From: Ceratodon purpureus
Taxonomy: Eukaryota > Streptophyta > Bryopsida > Pseudoditrichales > Ditrichaceae
DNA length: 64,000 nt
Direction of reading: 5' to 3'
NCBI GenBank assembly: GCA_014871385.1
Contig: CM026423.1
Location: 19,209,690-19,273,689 of the forward strand
In this document: positions 12,117-23,487 of the stretch, piece after piece
Numbering within the stretch: the first letter of the stretch is position 1
How the letters are laid out: each line of letters opens with the position of its first letter
Notes under the pieces: model-generated
Told to the model about the DNA's origin: nothing
Databases searched by the model: none
Seen by the model: the letters and a program-made list of their open reading frames with translations, nothing else
Made by a program: the position numbers and the translations under genes

Positions 12117-13283
12117 TTGCTCTTGATTTGTTTACTATTGCTCATTGTTTCTTACTTTTGCTCTTACTGTTTTGCTCTCATTTGGTCACTGTTCATTTGC
12201 TCTTGGTCACTGTTGATTTGCTTTCATTTGGTCACTGTTGATTTGCTCTTGGTCACTGTTCATTTGCTCTTGCTCACTGATTTCCAGCACTGTTCTCAGT
12301 GATTTCCAGCATTGTTCTTACTGTTTTCTCACTATACTGTTGATTTTCTCACTAATTTGCAGATTTGGTTAATTATTGGCTGACTAGTTTTCCAGTTTGC
12401 TATGTGGTTTATTTCATCTCTGGTTTATTTCATCTCTGGTTTATTTCATCTCTGGTTTATTTCATCTCTGGTTTATTTCATTTCTGGTTTACCTGCTTTG
12501 GTTTTTCCAAAAAGTACTGGTTTGTTTGCTCTCGGTTCATCTGCTCTGGTTTTATATAAGTTCTAGAGCCGCCAGGAGGAGCTTCATGTGGTTCATTTGT
12601 TTACTGCTTTTTGTTTATTTGTATCTTTTTGTTTATTTGTTTTGCTTACTGGGTATCTTTTTGTTTATTTGTTTTACTTATTAGGTATCAGTCAGATTTG
12701 GTTTAGTCAGATTTGGTTTATTGTTTGCTAATTGATTCTGCTCTGGTTGCTTCAAGTTCTCAGTTTGATGTTTGCAGTTTTTATTTTGCTGACTGGGTTT
12801 TGGTTCTCAGTTTGGAGTTTTTCTTTATTTGTTTTCTGCTCTGGTCTAAGTTTGCAGTTTTTATTTTTATTTTTCCATTTATTTCTTCTCTAGAGTTTTT
12901 CACCTTGGTTTTTCCATCAACCTTGGTTTTTCCATCAACCTTGGTTTTTCCATCAACCTTGGTTTTTCCATCAGTATCAAGTTGTAGGACTGCAAGCACG
13001 AGGACCGCCAGCAGACCGCCAGCAGACCGCAAGACAGACGACTTCAGCCATAGCCGGGAGTGACCTATTTCCCCTCACTCAGATTTTATTTCTACTCTTG
13101 GTTTTTGAGTTTTTGTTACTAGGTGTTGATTTCTATATCTTCCCTAGGTAACATCAGAACTCACTAACCGTGCAACGAAGGTTTCTGTCACACAGAAGTT
13201 GGAGCAGTTTGTGTGGCCGTGCCCCTCCTAGGAATTGACAAGCTTCCGAGTGGGCCAGCTCTTGAGGAGCTCTTTCCTTCGTC
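12117..13283 (+). repeat. T-rich leader of the Copia element with minisatellites
   Basis: The untranslated leader is about 1.2 kb and pyrimidine-rich on the sense strand. It has three tandem blocks: irregular repeats of TTGGTCACTGTTGATTTGCTC (about 12200-12275), five copies of the 16-mer GGTTTATTTCATCTCT (about 12407-12487), and four copies of the 18-mer ACCTTGGTTTTTCCATCA (12902-12973). The ORFs through these blocks are low-complexity and not believed coding. Confidence 0.8.
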
Positions 13284-14798
13284 ATGGCTAAGTCCGAAGC
13301 CAAGATCAAGACTCTCATGTTCGATCCTTTGGCGGCTGATGGCACTAATTTTTTGGAATGGTCTAATGAAATGACTACCTTCCTATGTGCAGAGGAATTG
13401 GACGGAGCTTTGAACGCCCAGACAGCGGCTACGCTTCAAAGTTCTTGGAAGCATCAAGCTTTGATGATACTTCGCCGTCACATAGACGCCTCATTGCGAC
13501 CACAGTACATTCAAGTCAACGACCCGACAGAGTTATGGAAGCAGTTGCAAACTCGTTTTCGACATGAGAAGACTCTCTTTTTGCCACAGGCACGCACTGA
13601 TTGGTATAGGTTGCGTGTGATTGATTTTCCAAACTTGAAGGCTTATGATGCAGAGATGCACCGCATTGTTGCACAACTCCGTCTATGTGGGGACGTGATC
13701 ACCGAGGAGCAGTTTATTGAGAAGACACTCTCAACCTTTCCTCCTGCTAGTTTTGTTCTTGCTGAGCAATATGACAATATGAATTATAAGTGTCATTCTG
13801 ACCTCATGAGTAAGTTGTATCAAGCTGAGAAGAAGGCGTTAGTTCGATTGAAGAATGCGGAGGAACGACCAGTCCGGGAGATTCATTCCACTCAGAAGCC
13901 ATCAACTATTGAACTGTCAATTGTTCCTACCAAGAAGGAGCCAGAACATGAGACTCACAGCACTGAAGCAGCCAAACGCCAACCCCGAAGTACAAGTGGT
14001 CGTGGCAGAGGGCGTGATGGTCGATATTCCTCAAGAAGAGAAGACCACCGATATCAGTCCAATCAACGTTATCATAATGAGGGTCAGGACTATTCCAGGT
14101 ATCACAACAACCATGAATATCATCAACGCTATCAGAGTCAGTCTAGTCAGTCTCCTAGAACTAGTCCCGCTAAAGATACGTGTCACCGATGTGGAAGACA
14201 GGGTCATTTTGCTAGAGGATGTCGTACCCCCGAGTACTTTGTTGAAATGTACAGGGAGTTACAGAAAATGAAAGAGGAGAAGAGAGAAGTGCACACTCTC
14301 GATGCATCCTCTTTCAAAGGCATCAAAAATTATATGGTTTGTCTGTCTAGTATAAGTTCACGGTCTAACATAGCACTTCTAGATAGCGCATCTACTCATT
14401 CTATTTTTCAAGATCCTCAGTTCTTTGATGCCAATTGCTTGGAGGGTCCCTGGCAAGAGTGCACTATTACTACCATTGCCGGAAGACGGAAACTTAAGTT
14501 CCGTGAGGGCCGGGCAACAATAGTATTGCCCGGGGGATTCCCCCTCGAGTGTGAAAGAGCTATGTATGCTCCAGCCGCACCTCGTAGTCTGATCAGCTAC
14601 CGGGACTTGCGTGCAAATGAGATCCACGCCTTCACCCATGGGGAAGGTGATGATGAAAGGGCGCTAGAACTCCGTAAAGGGGCGCAATTGCTTGCCATGG
14701 TACAAGAAGGTACCACTGTACTTTATGAAGTATTGATTGCAGCAGCTACAATGCGCCCAACTCCCCAGCCCACGGAATTCAGTGGCCTCAAGCTCTGA
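13284..14798 (+). CDS. Copia gag polyprotein with zinc knuckle and protease-like end
   Basis: 504 codons. The start ATG follows a long non-coding leader. Residues 1-200 match the Copia gag core (FLEWSNEMTTFL near residue 22, then RRHIDASLRPQY and LWKQLQTRF). A basic Arg/Tyr/Gln-rich linker follows, then one CCHC knuckle CHRCGRQGHFARGC near residue 300. Near residue 366, ALLDSASTHSIF resembles a retroviral-type aspartic protease active site, though with DSA in place of the usual DSG or DTG. The ORF ends in TGA just where sequence of the reverse-transcriptase C-terminal part begins. The ORF is intact over 1.5 kb while the pol genes are gone, which fits a TR-GAG type element whose Gag may be retained. 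This is an inference. Confidence 0.85.
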   Translation: MAKSEAKIKTLMFDPLAADGTNFLEWSNEMTTFLCAEELDGALNAQTAATLQSSWKHQALMILRRHIDASLRPQYIQVNDPTELWKQLQTRFRHEKTLFLPQARTDWYRLRVIDFPNLKAYDAEMHRIVAQLRLCGDVITEEQFIEKTLSTFPPASFVLAEQYDNMNYKCHSDLMSKLYQAEKKALVRLKNAEERPVREIHSTQKPSTIELSIVPTKKEPEHETHSTEAAKRQPRSTSGRGRGRDGRYSSRREDHRYQSNQRYHNEGQDYSRYHNNHEYHQRYQSQSSQSPRTSPAKDTCHRCGRQGHFARGCRTPEYFVEMYRELQKMKEEKREVHTLDASSFKGIKNYMVCLSSISSRSNIALLDSASTHSIFQDPQFFDANCLEGPWQECTITTIAGRRKLKFREGRATIVLPGGFPLECERAMYAPAAPRSLISYRDLRANEIHAFTHGEGDDERALELRKGAQLLAMVQEGTTVLYEVLIAAATMRPTPQPTEFSGLKL

Positions 14799-15155
14799 AA
14801 AGAGTTTTATGGACTTAAGCAAGCGGAAAAAGCGTGGTATCATCATCTTCAACGCTTTCTCTCAACTCATGGGTTCACTTGTCACACAACTCTTCTTTTC
14901 ATCTTTGTACTTCGTAAGGATATTGGTTATGTTATCTTGCTAGTATATGTTGGTCGGACTAGCTTCGGTTTAGGCTTGCAGGTTCATCACCTCTCTGACG
15001 GAAGTATTCTTCTTCATCAAGAGACTTATGTGAAGAAATCGAAGCACTTCAACATTGCAAATTCCAACCCCATCTCAGCACCGATGATTGGCCGAAGCAA
15101 GGCTAGAGAGGATCTTTATCAACCTTGCGAGGAGGAGGAGGAAGAACTTGAATAG
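14799..15155 (+). pseudogene. Copia reverse-transcriptase/RNase H linker remnant
   Basis: Immediately after the TGA ending gag, the same frame reads KEFYGLKQAEKAWYHHL, the Copia RT motif (Y)GLKQAxRxWY, then VILLVYV where the family has the YVDD block (here VGRTS, so the catalytic aspartates are lost). It continues with LSDGSILLHQETYVKKSKHF, typical of the RT-RNase H connection, and ends at TAG 15153. The block is one open frame of 118 codons. Sequence between the protease and this point has been deleted. Confidence 0.85.
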
Positions 15156-15287
15156 CAATGTTACCTCGCCGCGGTCGAAGTTTTGATTCATCTTGACCAA
15201 TTTTAGAGGACATACTCTTTTCTCACCCGAGAGTTTTCCCCACTGGGGTTTTTCCTCAAAGGTGAGTTTTTAATGAGGTGCTCCTAG

Positions 15288-15299
15288 GTCGAGGAGGAG
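15288..15299 (+). other. Polypurine tract of the Copia element
   Basis: The bases GTCGAGGAGGAG directly precede the TG of the 3' LTR. They are in the position and composition of a plus-strand primer. Confidence 0.75.
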
Positions 15300-15538
15300 T
15301 GTTAGAAAGGTTCTAGAAAGGTTCTAAAAGGATGCGACCTCGGGAGCACCGACATGCAACTCCCGGGTGTCTTAGACTGAAGTAGACTAGAATACTAAGT
15401 TAGTCACAGTTAATCCCTCAGTGTTATCACCCAAAGGGCCTTGAAGTTATCACCCATGAGGCAATAAATAAGCGGAGCCTGAAGGCTACCACACACTTTC
15501 CATTTTCATTTTTCCCCTTTGCTCTGAGCTTTGTAACA
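15300..15538 (+). repeat. 3' LTR of the Copia element
   Basis: 239 bp, equal in length to the 5' LTR with three substitutions. It ends TTTGTAACA and is followed by TTTAC, the right copy of the imperfect target duplication. Confidence 0.95.
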
Positions 15539-16322
15539 TTTACGGCCTCTTTTACTTAGAAGGCATCTTTGAAAAGCCACGAAAGGATTGTTTTTAAGGT
15601 TGTGATTGCTTAAAATTGAGAAGTTGTTAAAGATTAATTTTAGACTACATGGTTTTAGTTTTAGGATGTTGAAGAAAAAGTTGATGTAGCAAACACTTTT
15701 TTTATATGGCAATATAATTGGACGAAAAAGATGTCCCTTTAAATCTACATTTGGTCCACATCAAAAAGGAAAAACATGAACACCAAGGTTCTACTTCTAC
15801 ATCTCATAAGTAGTATTCAAGAGTGCCATAGGGGTATACGGTATCAAAATGTCTTTAAGAAAGCTTGACATTTGTTTTGAATACTTTTCAATGATCAACA
15901 TTTAAAAGCTTTTGTTTGTAAAAGAAACAAAACATGTAACATAAAACATAAAACATAAAACATAAAAAAACTGAAACATAAGAAATAAAAAATCTCCAAG
16001 CAAAAAGATCAAAAATCAAAAATCATAAGATAAGAATCATTCAGGTGTAAAAAATAATCATTCAAACAGAGAGACCCAACAACGTCAAACAAGGTTGCTT
16101 ATCAAATCATTCCGGAACCATGTCATCATGAACCAACTGGCCATGAAAATCTTGTCTAAGATGAACGTTTCTGTACAAATTCCTCCTACAACGGCAAGTT
16201 TTTCTCTGCAGTAATGGGTACATTCACCTCTACAAATGAGCAGTACTAACCTAGAGATGCAAACTGTACCCAAATATGTTCCAATTAACTTCAGCTTGAA
16301 ACTGAAAAGACTAACAGCCCTA
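15539..16322. other. Spacer between the Copia element and p24 beta-2
   Basis: AT-rich. It carries a short tandem of AACATAAAAC units near 15936-15966. The last ~250 bases are likely the 3' UTR of the minus-strand p24 gene. No gene seen. Confidence 0.5.
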
Positions 16323-17693
16323 CTAAACTCGTGAATGGCCAAGTTTTTTTTCAAAGAGCCGTCGCAGCAACACAACCTGGAGCACACTGCATCCTATTAA
16401 AGCAACAGCCTCCAATATCGCTTTGTAAATAAACCGCCTGCTCATGGTTTCATTCACTGCAAACCAAAAAAACCTCCACGTTATATAATCAACATATTGT
16501 AATCGACATATATAATCAACATATATAATCACAGATAATTGATTCTGACTACTATTTGCTATGTTATGAAGTTGTTAGCAGCATAGCAATCTGTCACCGA
16601 GGTACTCACATGGGTACCGATGTTTAAAGTATTTCAAACCAATGCAGTAAAAATTCCAGAAGAAGATGTTCATGTGCAGACAGAGATAATGATATCGACT
16701 AAGGAATCCATGGGCTAAAGAGATGGCATACCGATGATTTGGCGGTCTGTCTGAGCTAGAAGCCAGTGTTGCTCGAACTGAATGGAGTACAAGCCTTCTT
16801 CCAGCTTCTCGATTTGTGTCATCAATGGTGCAATATGCTCTGCAGAGTGAAGCAGCAAACATTAAGTAATGATTCAAGTTACTGCTGCAATCTCAATGTG
16901 GTAATTGAAATGATATCTAAGCACGGTCTGAGTATACTCTTCGAAAGATGGTGGAAAACGAGAATTATGTTGCAGAGAAATGTGACCTAAACTTGCTAGA
17001 CAATGACCTAATTTGAAACCGGGACCGAACTCACCATCCTTGACATGTTCCTCGTAAGGGTTGACGATGTGGTAACCGACATGAACATCGAAGTCCACAG
17101 TCTCGTGCATGGAATTCCTGTTGAAGAAGCAGAACTTGTACATGCCTTTGCGGTGTGCTATGAAGTCGAATTTGTCCTCCGTTTTGGCCTTGGAGCTGTG
17201 CACCTGGTGCCCTGCAGGTCCCTCAACCTGCACAGTAACATCACCCTTTGATCAAGGTTCCACTATTCCACTCCTAATTTAGTTTTGTTTTCTGTTGTCT
17301 AGTTACGCAGCTTATATTGTAAGTAATTCACCACTTGTTGACAGCGCGCTGTTCTTAAGCACTCTAATTGACTACTCTAACCTTGGTGACGCTAAATTCT
17401 CTGCAAAATGAGGGCAAGGTTGACAAGAACAAGGGGGGAGGGAATAAATTACGAACAGTGAGGTCCAATCCGGCAACTGTGTCCGACCCAAACGACCACG
17501 AGTAGTCGGACTTGATAACGACATACGAAACATGAACTTCGTCTCCGTCGAAGGGCACCTCGTGCTGCCAACACTCGGTCTTGTCAATCACGAACCGAAG
17601 CCCCTGCGCCCCCCGCGTCGCGAGAACTAGCCACACTCCGAGCACCAACACCACCTGATGCATCCACGACCATCGCCACAACAACCTCTCCAT
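16323..17693 (-). CDS. P24BETA2: p24 family cargo receptor, beta-2 type (GOLD domain, emp24/gp25L)
   Basis: Four exons, 17693-17457, 17227-17035, 16839-16732 and 16456-16323, give 223 residues. There is a signal peptide (WMHQVVLVLGVWLVLATRGAQG), then the GOLD domain (LRFVIDKTECWQHEV ... VVIKSDYSW, GMYKFCFFN, ETVDFDVHVG), a coiled-coil segment (PLMTQIEKLEEGLYSIQFEQ), FEQHWLLAQTDRQIIVNETM, one membrane span (ILEAVALIGCSVLQVVLL) and a short cytosolic tail, RRLFEKKLGHSRV. The tail and the TDRQ block place it with plant p24 beta-2 rather than beta-3 or delta. Known role: cargo and coat recruitment in ER-Golgi COPI/COPII traffic, in complexes with p24 delta. The first donor site (ACT|GTTCGT) is weak but is the only one that keeps phase and homology. 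Confidence 0.94.
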
Positions 17694-19300
17694 CCCTCTC
17701 CACCTCCCTCACACCCAAACCCTACACTAACCCAAAATCAACACCAGTGCAATCTCTCCAACTGACCCTCTCTCTGCAATCAAGCCTAAAATTTAATCTC
17801 ATGTGCAAGCGCATGAACTACCTGAGCATCGGTACTCTCCCTAGCTAGTGATCAAGCTGTCCGATGTCAATCTATCAGGTTCAATTGTGCGTTGGGATTC
17901 CAGCCAGAGACTGTCCGTGGCAGAGCAGAGTCAATGGATTGTTGGATATGTGTCTAGATGAGTCGTGGGACGTGGGAGTGATGGGATGGCGATGGTGGAG
18001 ATGGAGAGTCTGAGAAGGGGGGTGACAAAGTCGCCGTTGGCAGGCTGCGACTTTGTTGTCCCAGACGTCATGTTTAGTGACAACTGGAAAATACTAGACT
18101 GCGTGTTAAATGAAGTGGGTTCAGCACAAGGCTCAAGCATCATGCACGTAACTTCCAGCCGATTGAATCATGTTCAAAACGAGACGATCATCATGTCGGC
18201 GGTGGTACAAATACCATTCCTGATCACCACTTGGCCATGTGTAGTAGCTCAAGATTCGGGTGGTTTGAGCAAATTTTGCAGTTGCTCGCCGAAGTTTGAA
18301 TGAGTCAGGTTCTGTGAAGAATCAGCAAGTTGTTTGCTTTTGATGCTCAGGGATGTTATTGATTCGACAAATGTTATGGAAATTTTCGCGCGGAGGATTA
18401 GAACTTTGCGAGAAATGATGTTCGGTGATGTTGATCTCGGTGATGATCAGTGTTTTGAGTTCTGCGAACATATCTCGCTCTTGTTCTGTGTGTATAAAAA
18501 TTGGAGCTTTCATCAGAGTGAACTTGATTCTAGGAGATGATATGTGTATTACTGTAGGTAGGAGAGCGTGTGAGGTGGAGACACATGAAGTTGATTGCTT
18601 AGGGATTTTAGCATATGTGTTTGAGGTGTATAATTTGAAGAGGATTTTTCATGTGTTTAAACATAAGGTTCTTGTTGAATGCGAAACGTTTTGTAATTAC
18701 AGTTATTTGAAGTGAAAAGTTGAAATTACCTGTATTGGGGTAGTTACTTTTAAATTACCCTGAGACCCTGAGATAGGTGACAAGTGCATTTAAGTAAAAG
18801 ACAATCATGGAAATTCTACACTTAGTTAAGTTAGCATGAAACAATCAAAATCACATTGAACGCAGTTTGCACATGTCTATGAAATGGAATTCGTTTCCGT
18901 GTTTACTTTCCTTGGGAGATTACAGCATGTTTCACTCTTTCACATCAATCCTACATGCTCTTGTTTTGAGTGCACAGATATGTATTTCTAGTCTGTACAA
19001 AGGTGTATCTCATAGTTGCTAGGACAGAGGACCAACCTTCTAGGTTTGCGAAAATGCCTGTTGCAGAATGACTCCCAAATTTCACAGATGGGAAGGTGTG
19101 AAACCTTTCTATCGACCTATTTCATTTCTAGACCTAAGATATGGACAAGTCGAGCTATAGACAAGATACACTGGTATCCTGGCAGGTGAGGATGGCGGAT
19201 GATTTGCCGAGGACCATCTTACAAAATGAAAAAATAGGTGGCGTTGTCTGTTTGAACAATAGTGCAGAACGTTCGTGTGGATTTAATGTTCAACTGTTCG
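17694..19300. other. Spacer between p24 beta-2 and the coiled-coil gene
   Basis: The left end is the p24 promoter and 5' leader side. The right end is the 3' flank of the coiled-coil gene. Plus-strand ORFs at 17965-18303 and 18334-18715 have no recognisable domain. No repeat or RNA gene seen. Confidence 0.45.
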
Positions 19301-22300
19301 TTATCTCATGCTAAGCCCAATAACTAAAACAAACAGCACAACAGCGACCACGTAAACAGCAATTATATGTTTTCCGGAACTATGAGTCCTATTATCAGCT
19401 TCAACGACCTCCTGTGAAATTGGGGCTTTCCCATTCTTCCTATTTTTCCTCTTCCGAGCCTTCTGCTTCGGTGGCTCCTGCATAACATCAGCCTGTTTCT
19501 TGGAATCTGATGCTTGCTCCAGGAATATCTGAAATAGAATATGCCAAAACAGAATGGTCAAACGCATATTACTCCAAGGAGTGAGTAGCCAACGATGAGC
19601 ACAACAATAGCCTAAAATCCAGTGACAATAACTCTAGAAAAGAATCATAGCCAAATATTCACCTCATATGCTAGAAACTCACCTCATCAGTAACCTTATC
19701 TGAGGCCACGTCAAAAGCCTTATCAATAGTTTGTTCTTCAAGGCCAACTTCAGGCTGCACCAATGGACTTATCTCTTCTTTGAGGGAAATGTTATCTTGT
19801 TCTGATTTCGGAAGCACCTGGTTCAGAAGAGAGTCCTTCAGTGAGCATACTTCCTCCTCCGCTGCAGATTTCTCTCGCTGTACCTTCACTAATGCTAGGT
19901 TCTGCAAAACATTGAAAGAAAGTTAGAACATAAAATAAAATAAAACATCTATAGAAAAAAATTGGATCAAATAGAAACGGTTAGAGGACAAATCGGAAAG
20001 CCTTCTGCATAGTAGGCTGTAGAGGGTGCCAACCTGCTCATGTTCTCTCTTTTCCGCAGCACGCAAGCTAAGCTGCAGTTGTCCAAGCTGGGCTTGTAAA
20101 GAGGGTATCTCTGATACTCGTGCTCTCAAATTTGGCAATTCTGTCAATTGCGCTTTGAGAGACTGCACTTCGCCATCAAGTGTTACTACCCGGAACGATC
20201 TCTTGGCCTCCAAGATTTTCAAATCGCTCTCTAAGTTCGAGATTTTGTGAGCCATCTCTCGCATCTGTTTGAGACAGAACAGATATCAGAACCACTCCAA
20301 TCATGAAAACGGCCAAAGAACACAGCAAGTCATTTACCGGAAAAAGTAATTAAGAAATCGTGTGTGTACTAGTGGAGAGCACCAATGTCTAAAGTCCTTG
20401 TTGGCATCTTGGATGTAAATGGTAACTTGCGGAATCCTGAATAGAGCAATTTACCTGGAATTTTAAACAATCCCTTTCCAGAGAGAACAGTTTTTTACAC
20501 TGCTGAAGAGCTTCAGATCCATCACAGAGCTGCATGTCCATGAACTCGAGGTACAATCCCTCCACCTTCGCTTGCAGGGCTTCTTTCTCTTCCTCGCCTA
20601 GATCCTCCTCCTCAGCACATCTTCCTCCTCTCAGCTTATGAAGTGCATCGGCATAATCTCTAAGCAAAGATGCAGCTTCCTGGGCCCACAAGCGACTCTT
20701 TGCAATGCTCGCCTTAGCTAACAGAACCTCTTCTTGCAATTCACTTACCCGAGCATCCAGAGCTTGTACACGAGATCTGTGCTCTGTGGCTTGTGATGCG
20801 GCTTTTTCCGTCCATTCGGAAGCAAGCTGTTCGTGCGAATCATTCTTCTCCTTCAACTCTTTCTGAGCATCATGCTCCCTTCTCTTTGACTCTTGCAGCT
20901 CCAGACTGAGCTCACCCAAATTGACTTCCAGATCTTGTATCTGTGTCTTCAACCGAGAGCACATGTCACACACTCTTAAAGCTTCAAGCTCCTCCCTCAC
21001 AGTGATCAACTGTTGTTCTAGAGTGGCATTTTTCTTCTCAAGATCAACTGCATAGTTGGCACCCTCCTCCCTCACAGTGATCAACTCTTGTTCCAGAGTG
21101 GCATTTTTCTTCTCAAGATCACCTGCGTAGTTGGCACCCTCCTCCCTCACAGTGATCAACTGTTGTTCTAGAGTGGCATTTTTCTTCTCAAGATCAACTG
21201 CATAGTTGGCACCCTCCTCCCTCACAGTGATCAACTCTTGTTCCAGAGTGGCATTTTTCTTCTCAAGATCACCTGCGTAGTTGGCACCCTCCTCCCTCAC
21301 AGTGATCAACTGTTGTTCTAGAGTGGCATTTTTCTTCTCAAGATCACCTGCGTAGTTGGCACCCTCCTCCCTCGCAGTGATCAACTCTTGTTCCAGTTTG
21401 GCATTTTTCTTCTCAAGATCACCTGCATAATTGGCACCCTCCTCCCTCACAGTCATCAACTCTTGTTCCAGTTTGGCATTTTTCTTCTCAAGATCACCTG
21501 TGTAGTTGGCACCCTCCTCCCTCGCAGTGATCAACTCTTGTTCCAGTTTGGCATTTTTCTTCTCAAGATCACCTGTGTAGTCGGCATAAGACAAACTCAC
21601 TCCTTCATTCATGGACGCCTTCTCTTCCATAACCTTTACTTCTTGTTTCATCCTCTCCTCTCTCTCTCTTGACAGGAGTATCTCCTCTTCAAGCTGTCTC
21701 ACTTTCGCTTCCAGATCCTTCACACGCTCCTTTAGCTCTGTCTTGCTCGACTCAGCTTCTTTCTCAAGCTGTGACCTTAACTGCTTTGAATACGTCAAAC
21801 TGGCTGCGGCGTTATCCCCTAGAAACTTCATTTCATCTTCAATGCTGCTGGAGGCGTGATTATCCAGAGACTCTCCCACCAGAACCTCCTCCTGTAAAGT
21901 ATCACCAGGGTGGTTTGAAGTAGTAGCTTCGTGTACAACGGTCTTCTCATCAACAGATCTCACATCATCGTCCACCTTCTTCTCCGTGCCTCTGTACATT
22001 TGTAGCTCATGTTCCAAGGATTCTGCCTTATCTTGAACCATGGCCAATTCCTTGTCACGTTCCATGAGCACACTCTCAGACCTTAGCTTGTTGCTCTCGT
22101 AGGTGGATAGCTCTTCGCTGATGCCTTGTAGCTGAAAACTCAAGTCTGCATGTTCGGACTCCAATTCCTGGATCCTTAGGGAGCCCACTTCCAGGCACTT
22201 CTCAGCATGAGCAGCCTTCTCCTCGGCGTTCTTGACACGTGTTTCGAGTTGTAATATCATGTTCCGGTACTGCTCCGCTTCGTCATGTGCCTTCTTGACG

Positions 22301-23487
22301 TTCTTCACGAGTTGCTCTTCGGTCGACAGAAAGAGAACCTTCTCGTATTCCACTTTCTTCTGAGCCTCGTCGCTACTCTTCGACTTCTCTTCTATAGCAT
22401 CCGTCTGCTAACCACCGAGGTGTGACAAAAAGATTAGAAACGAAAAGAGTTTGTTATACGAGACGCTTCGATGTTCGTTAACAAACTGGATGTTCTAAGC
22501 GAATCTGCAGGGTGGAGACAGAGTAAATCTGCACTCCCGATTGAAAAGAGAAAAAAAACACTCGGTTGTTGCAGGACGCCCCAACGCTTGCGAAGGTTCA
22601 GGGGAAAAATTATAGGAGTTCAGTAGGAACATACCCAACAATACGACGCCTGGCACTTCAGAAAAAATAACTGGACAGACAGACCCAAGACACAAGAGCA
22701 TTAGCATGACTAGACTATTAATCTATACCTGGATTTGTCCAGCCTTGAGCAACTCCTCCACCTCTTTCACCTTCTCTACCAACGCATTAGCATCATCAAA
22801 CTTTTCAAATATATTTGCTTCAAGCACTTGCACCTGCAATGCCGTGTTTCAAAGCAATATGAGCCTAGACGTAAACCGATCCAAACATTACCACGCCGAC
22901 ACCACGCCACACTAGAGACTTTACCGGATTCCTGTTTAGTTCTCACCTTTGAGGTGACGATGTGTGAAAGGTGAAGTGCAATACCTGTCTTTCAAAGTTG
23001 AGTGTTCTCTCCTCGGCAGCGTTGTACAACTCCTGTAATTTCTTGGCGTGAGCTATGGCTTTCCTGATTTCGGCCTCTCTCTCTTTCAATTGAAAAGATA
23101 AAGACTCGGGAGACTCCTGCTCCACCACTATATACTCATCATCTGATTGTGTTTTGGGGCTCCCTAAAGGATATACAGAGGTTTCTTTTAACTTTTCCAT
23201 GAGGTCCTCGATTTGTTCCTCCAATGCACGGATTTGCTGCAACACATACAAAGTAAAAATAAAAGATAGTCTTTTACATATGCACTCTAGTTCCACGACT
23301 TAAAACTCCACTTCTGATTCTAAAATTAGCACCATACCTCATCTGTGTCAACTTTTGAACACTGAGACTCCAACTCAAGTACTCGTTTGGAGCTCTCCTC
23401 CAACTCGGCCCTTGCTTGACGCGCTTCATTCTGAGCTTTCGACAGTTCCTCTCTGAGCGCTTCCGAAGAGGACTCTGTCATCGTCAT
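19301..23487 (-). CDS. Long coiled-coil protein with C-terminal membrane anchor
   Basis: Seven exons, 23487-23338, 23236-22985, 22833-22729, 22404-20455, 20264-20034, 19901-19683 and 19528-19301, all phase 0, give 1,044 residues. The protein is Glu/Lys/Leu-rich with heptad character almost throughout (for example ALEEQIEDLMEKLKE and VKDLEAKVRQLEEEILL). It ends with a basic stretch, KARKRKNRKNGK, and one hydrophobic segment, IIAVYVVAVVLFVLVIGL, followed by SMR. This is a tail-anchor layout: cytosolic rod, membrane at the C-terminus. Eight 25-residue repeats lie in the middle. The layout recalls Arabidopsis tail-anchored coiled-coil proteins such as PICC (At2g32240), but I cannot assign a family from sequence alone. 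A tether on the ER or another endomembrane is an inference. The two closely spaced ATGs (codons 1 and 3) are both usable. Confidence 0.85.
20980..21580 (-). repeat. Eight in-frame 75-bp repeats inside the coiled-coil gene
   Basis: Each unit encodes 25 residues of the form GDLEKKNATLEQELITVREE followed by GANYA. Late copies alternate between LEQQL with VDLEKK and LEQEL with GDLEKK, so a 150-bp two-unit block seems to have duplicated after the first expansion. Copies are nearly identical at DNA level. A 25-residue period equals two heptads plus one hendecad, so the coil phase can be kept. Confidence 0.9.

Larger units (their letters stand above)
11863..15538 (+). mobile_element. Internally deleted Ty1/Copia retrotransposon, gag-bearing and non-autonomous
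   Basis: The 3,676-bp element is bounded by two 239-bp LTRs that start TGTTAG and end TAACA. I count three substitutions between them (about 1.3%), so it inserted recently. The 5-bp flanks are TTCAC and TTTAC, a target-site duplication with one difference. Inside are a primer-binding site right after the 5' LTR, a long T-rich leader with minisatellites, one gag/protease-like ORF (13284-14798), a Copia reverse-transcriptase C-terminal remnant in the same frame, and a GAGGAGGAG polypurine tract against the 3' LTR. Integrase, most of reverse transcriptase and most of RNase H are missing, so it would need a relative for mobility. It sits 3' to p24 beta-2 and 5' to HP20 without breaking either. 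Confidence 0.93.

Noticed and set aside
12117-13063. Phe/Leu-rich ORFs in the Copia leader
   Set aside because: They are low-complexity translations of T-rich tandem repeats upstream of the gag start.
20980-21580. Regular 75-bp repeats, at first sight like a repeat-spacer array
   Set aside because: They are contiguous, in frame and inside a long coding exon; no spacers exist and the genome is eukaryotic.
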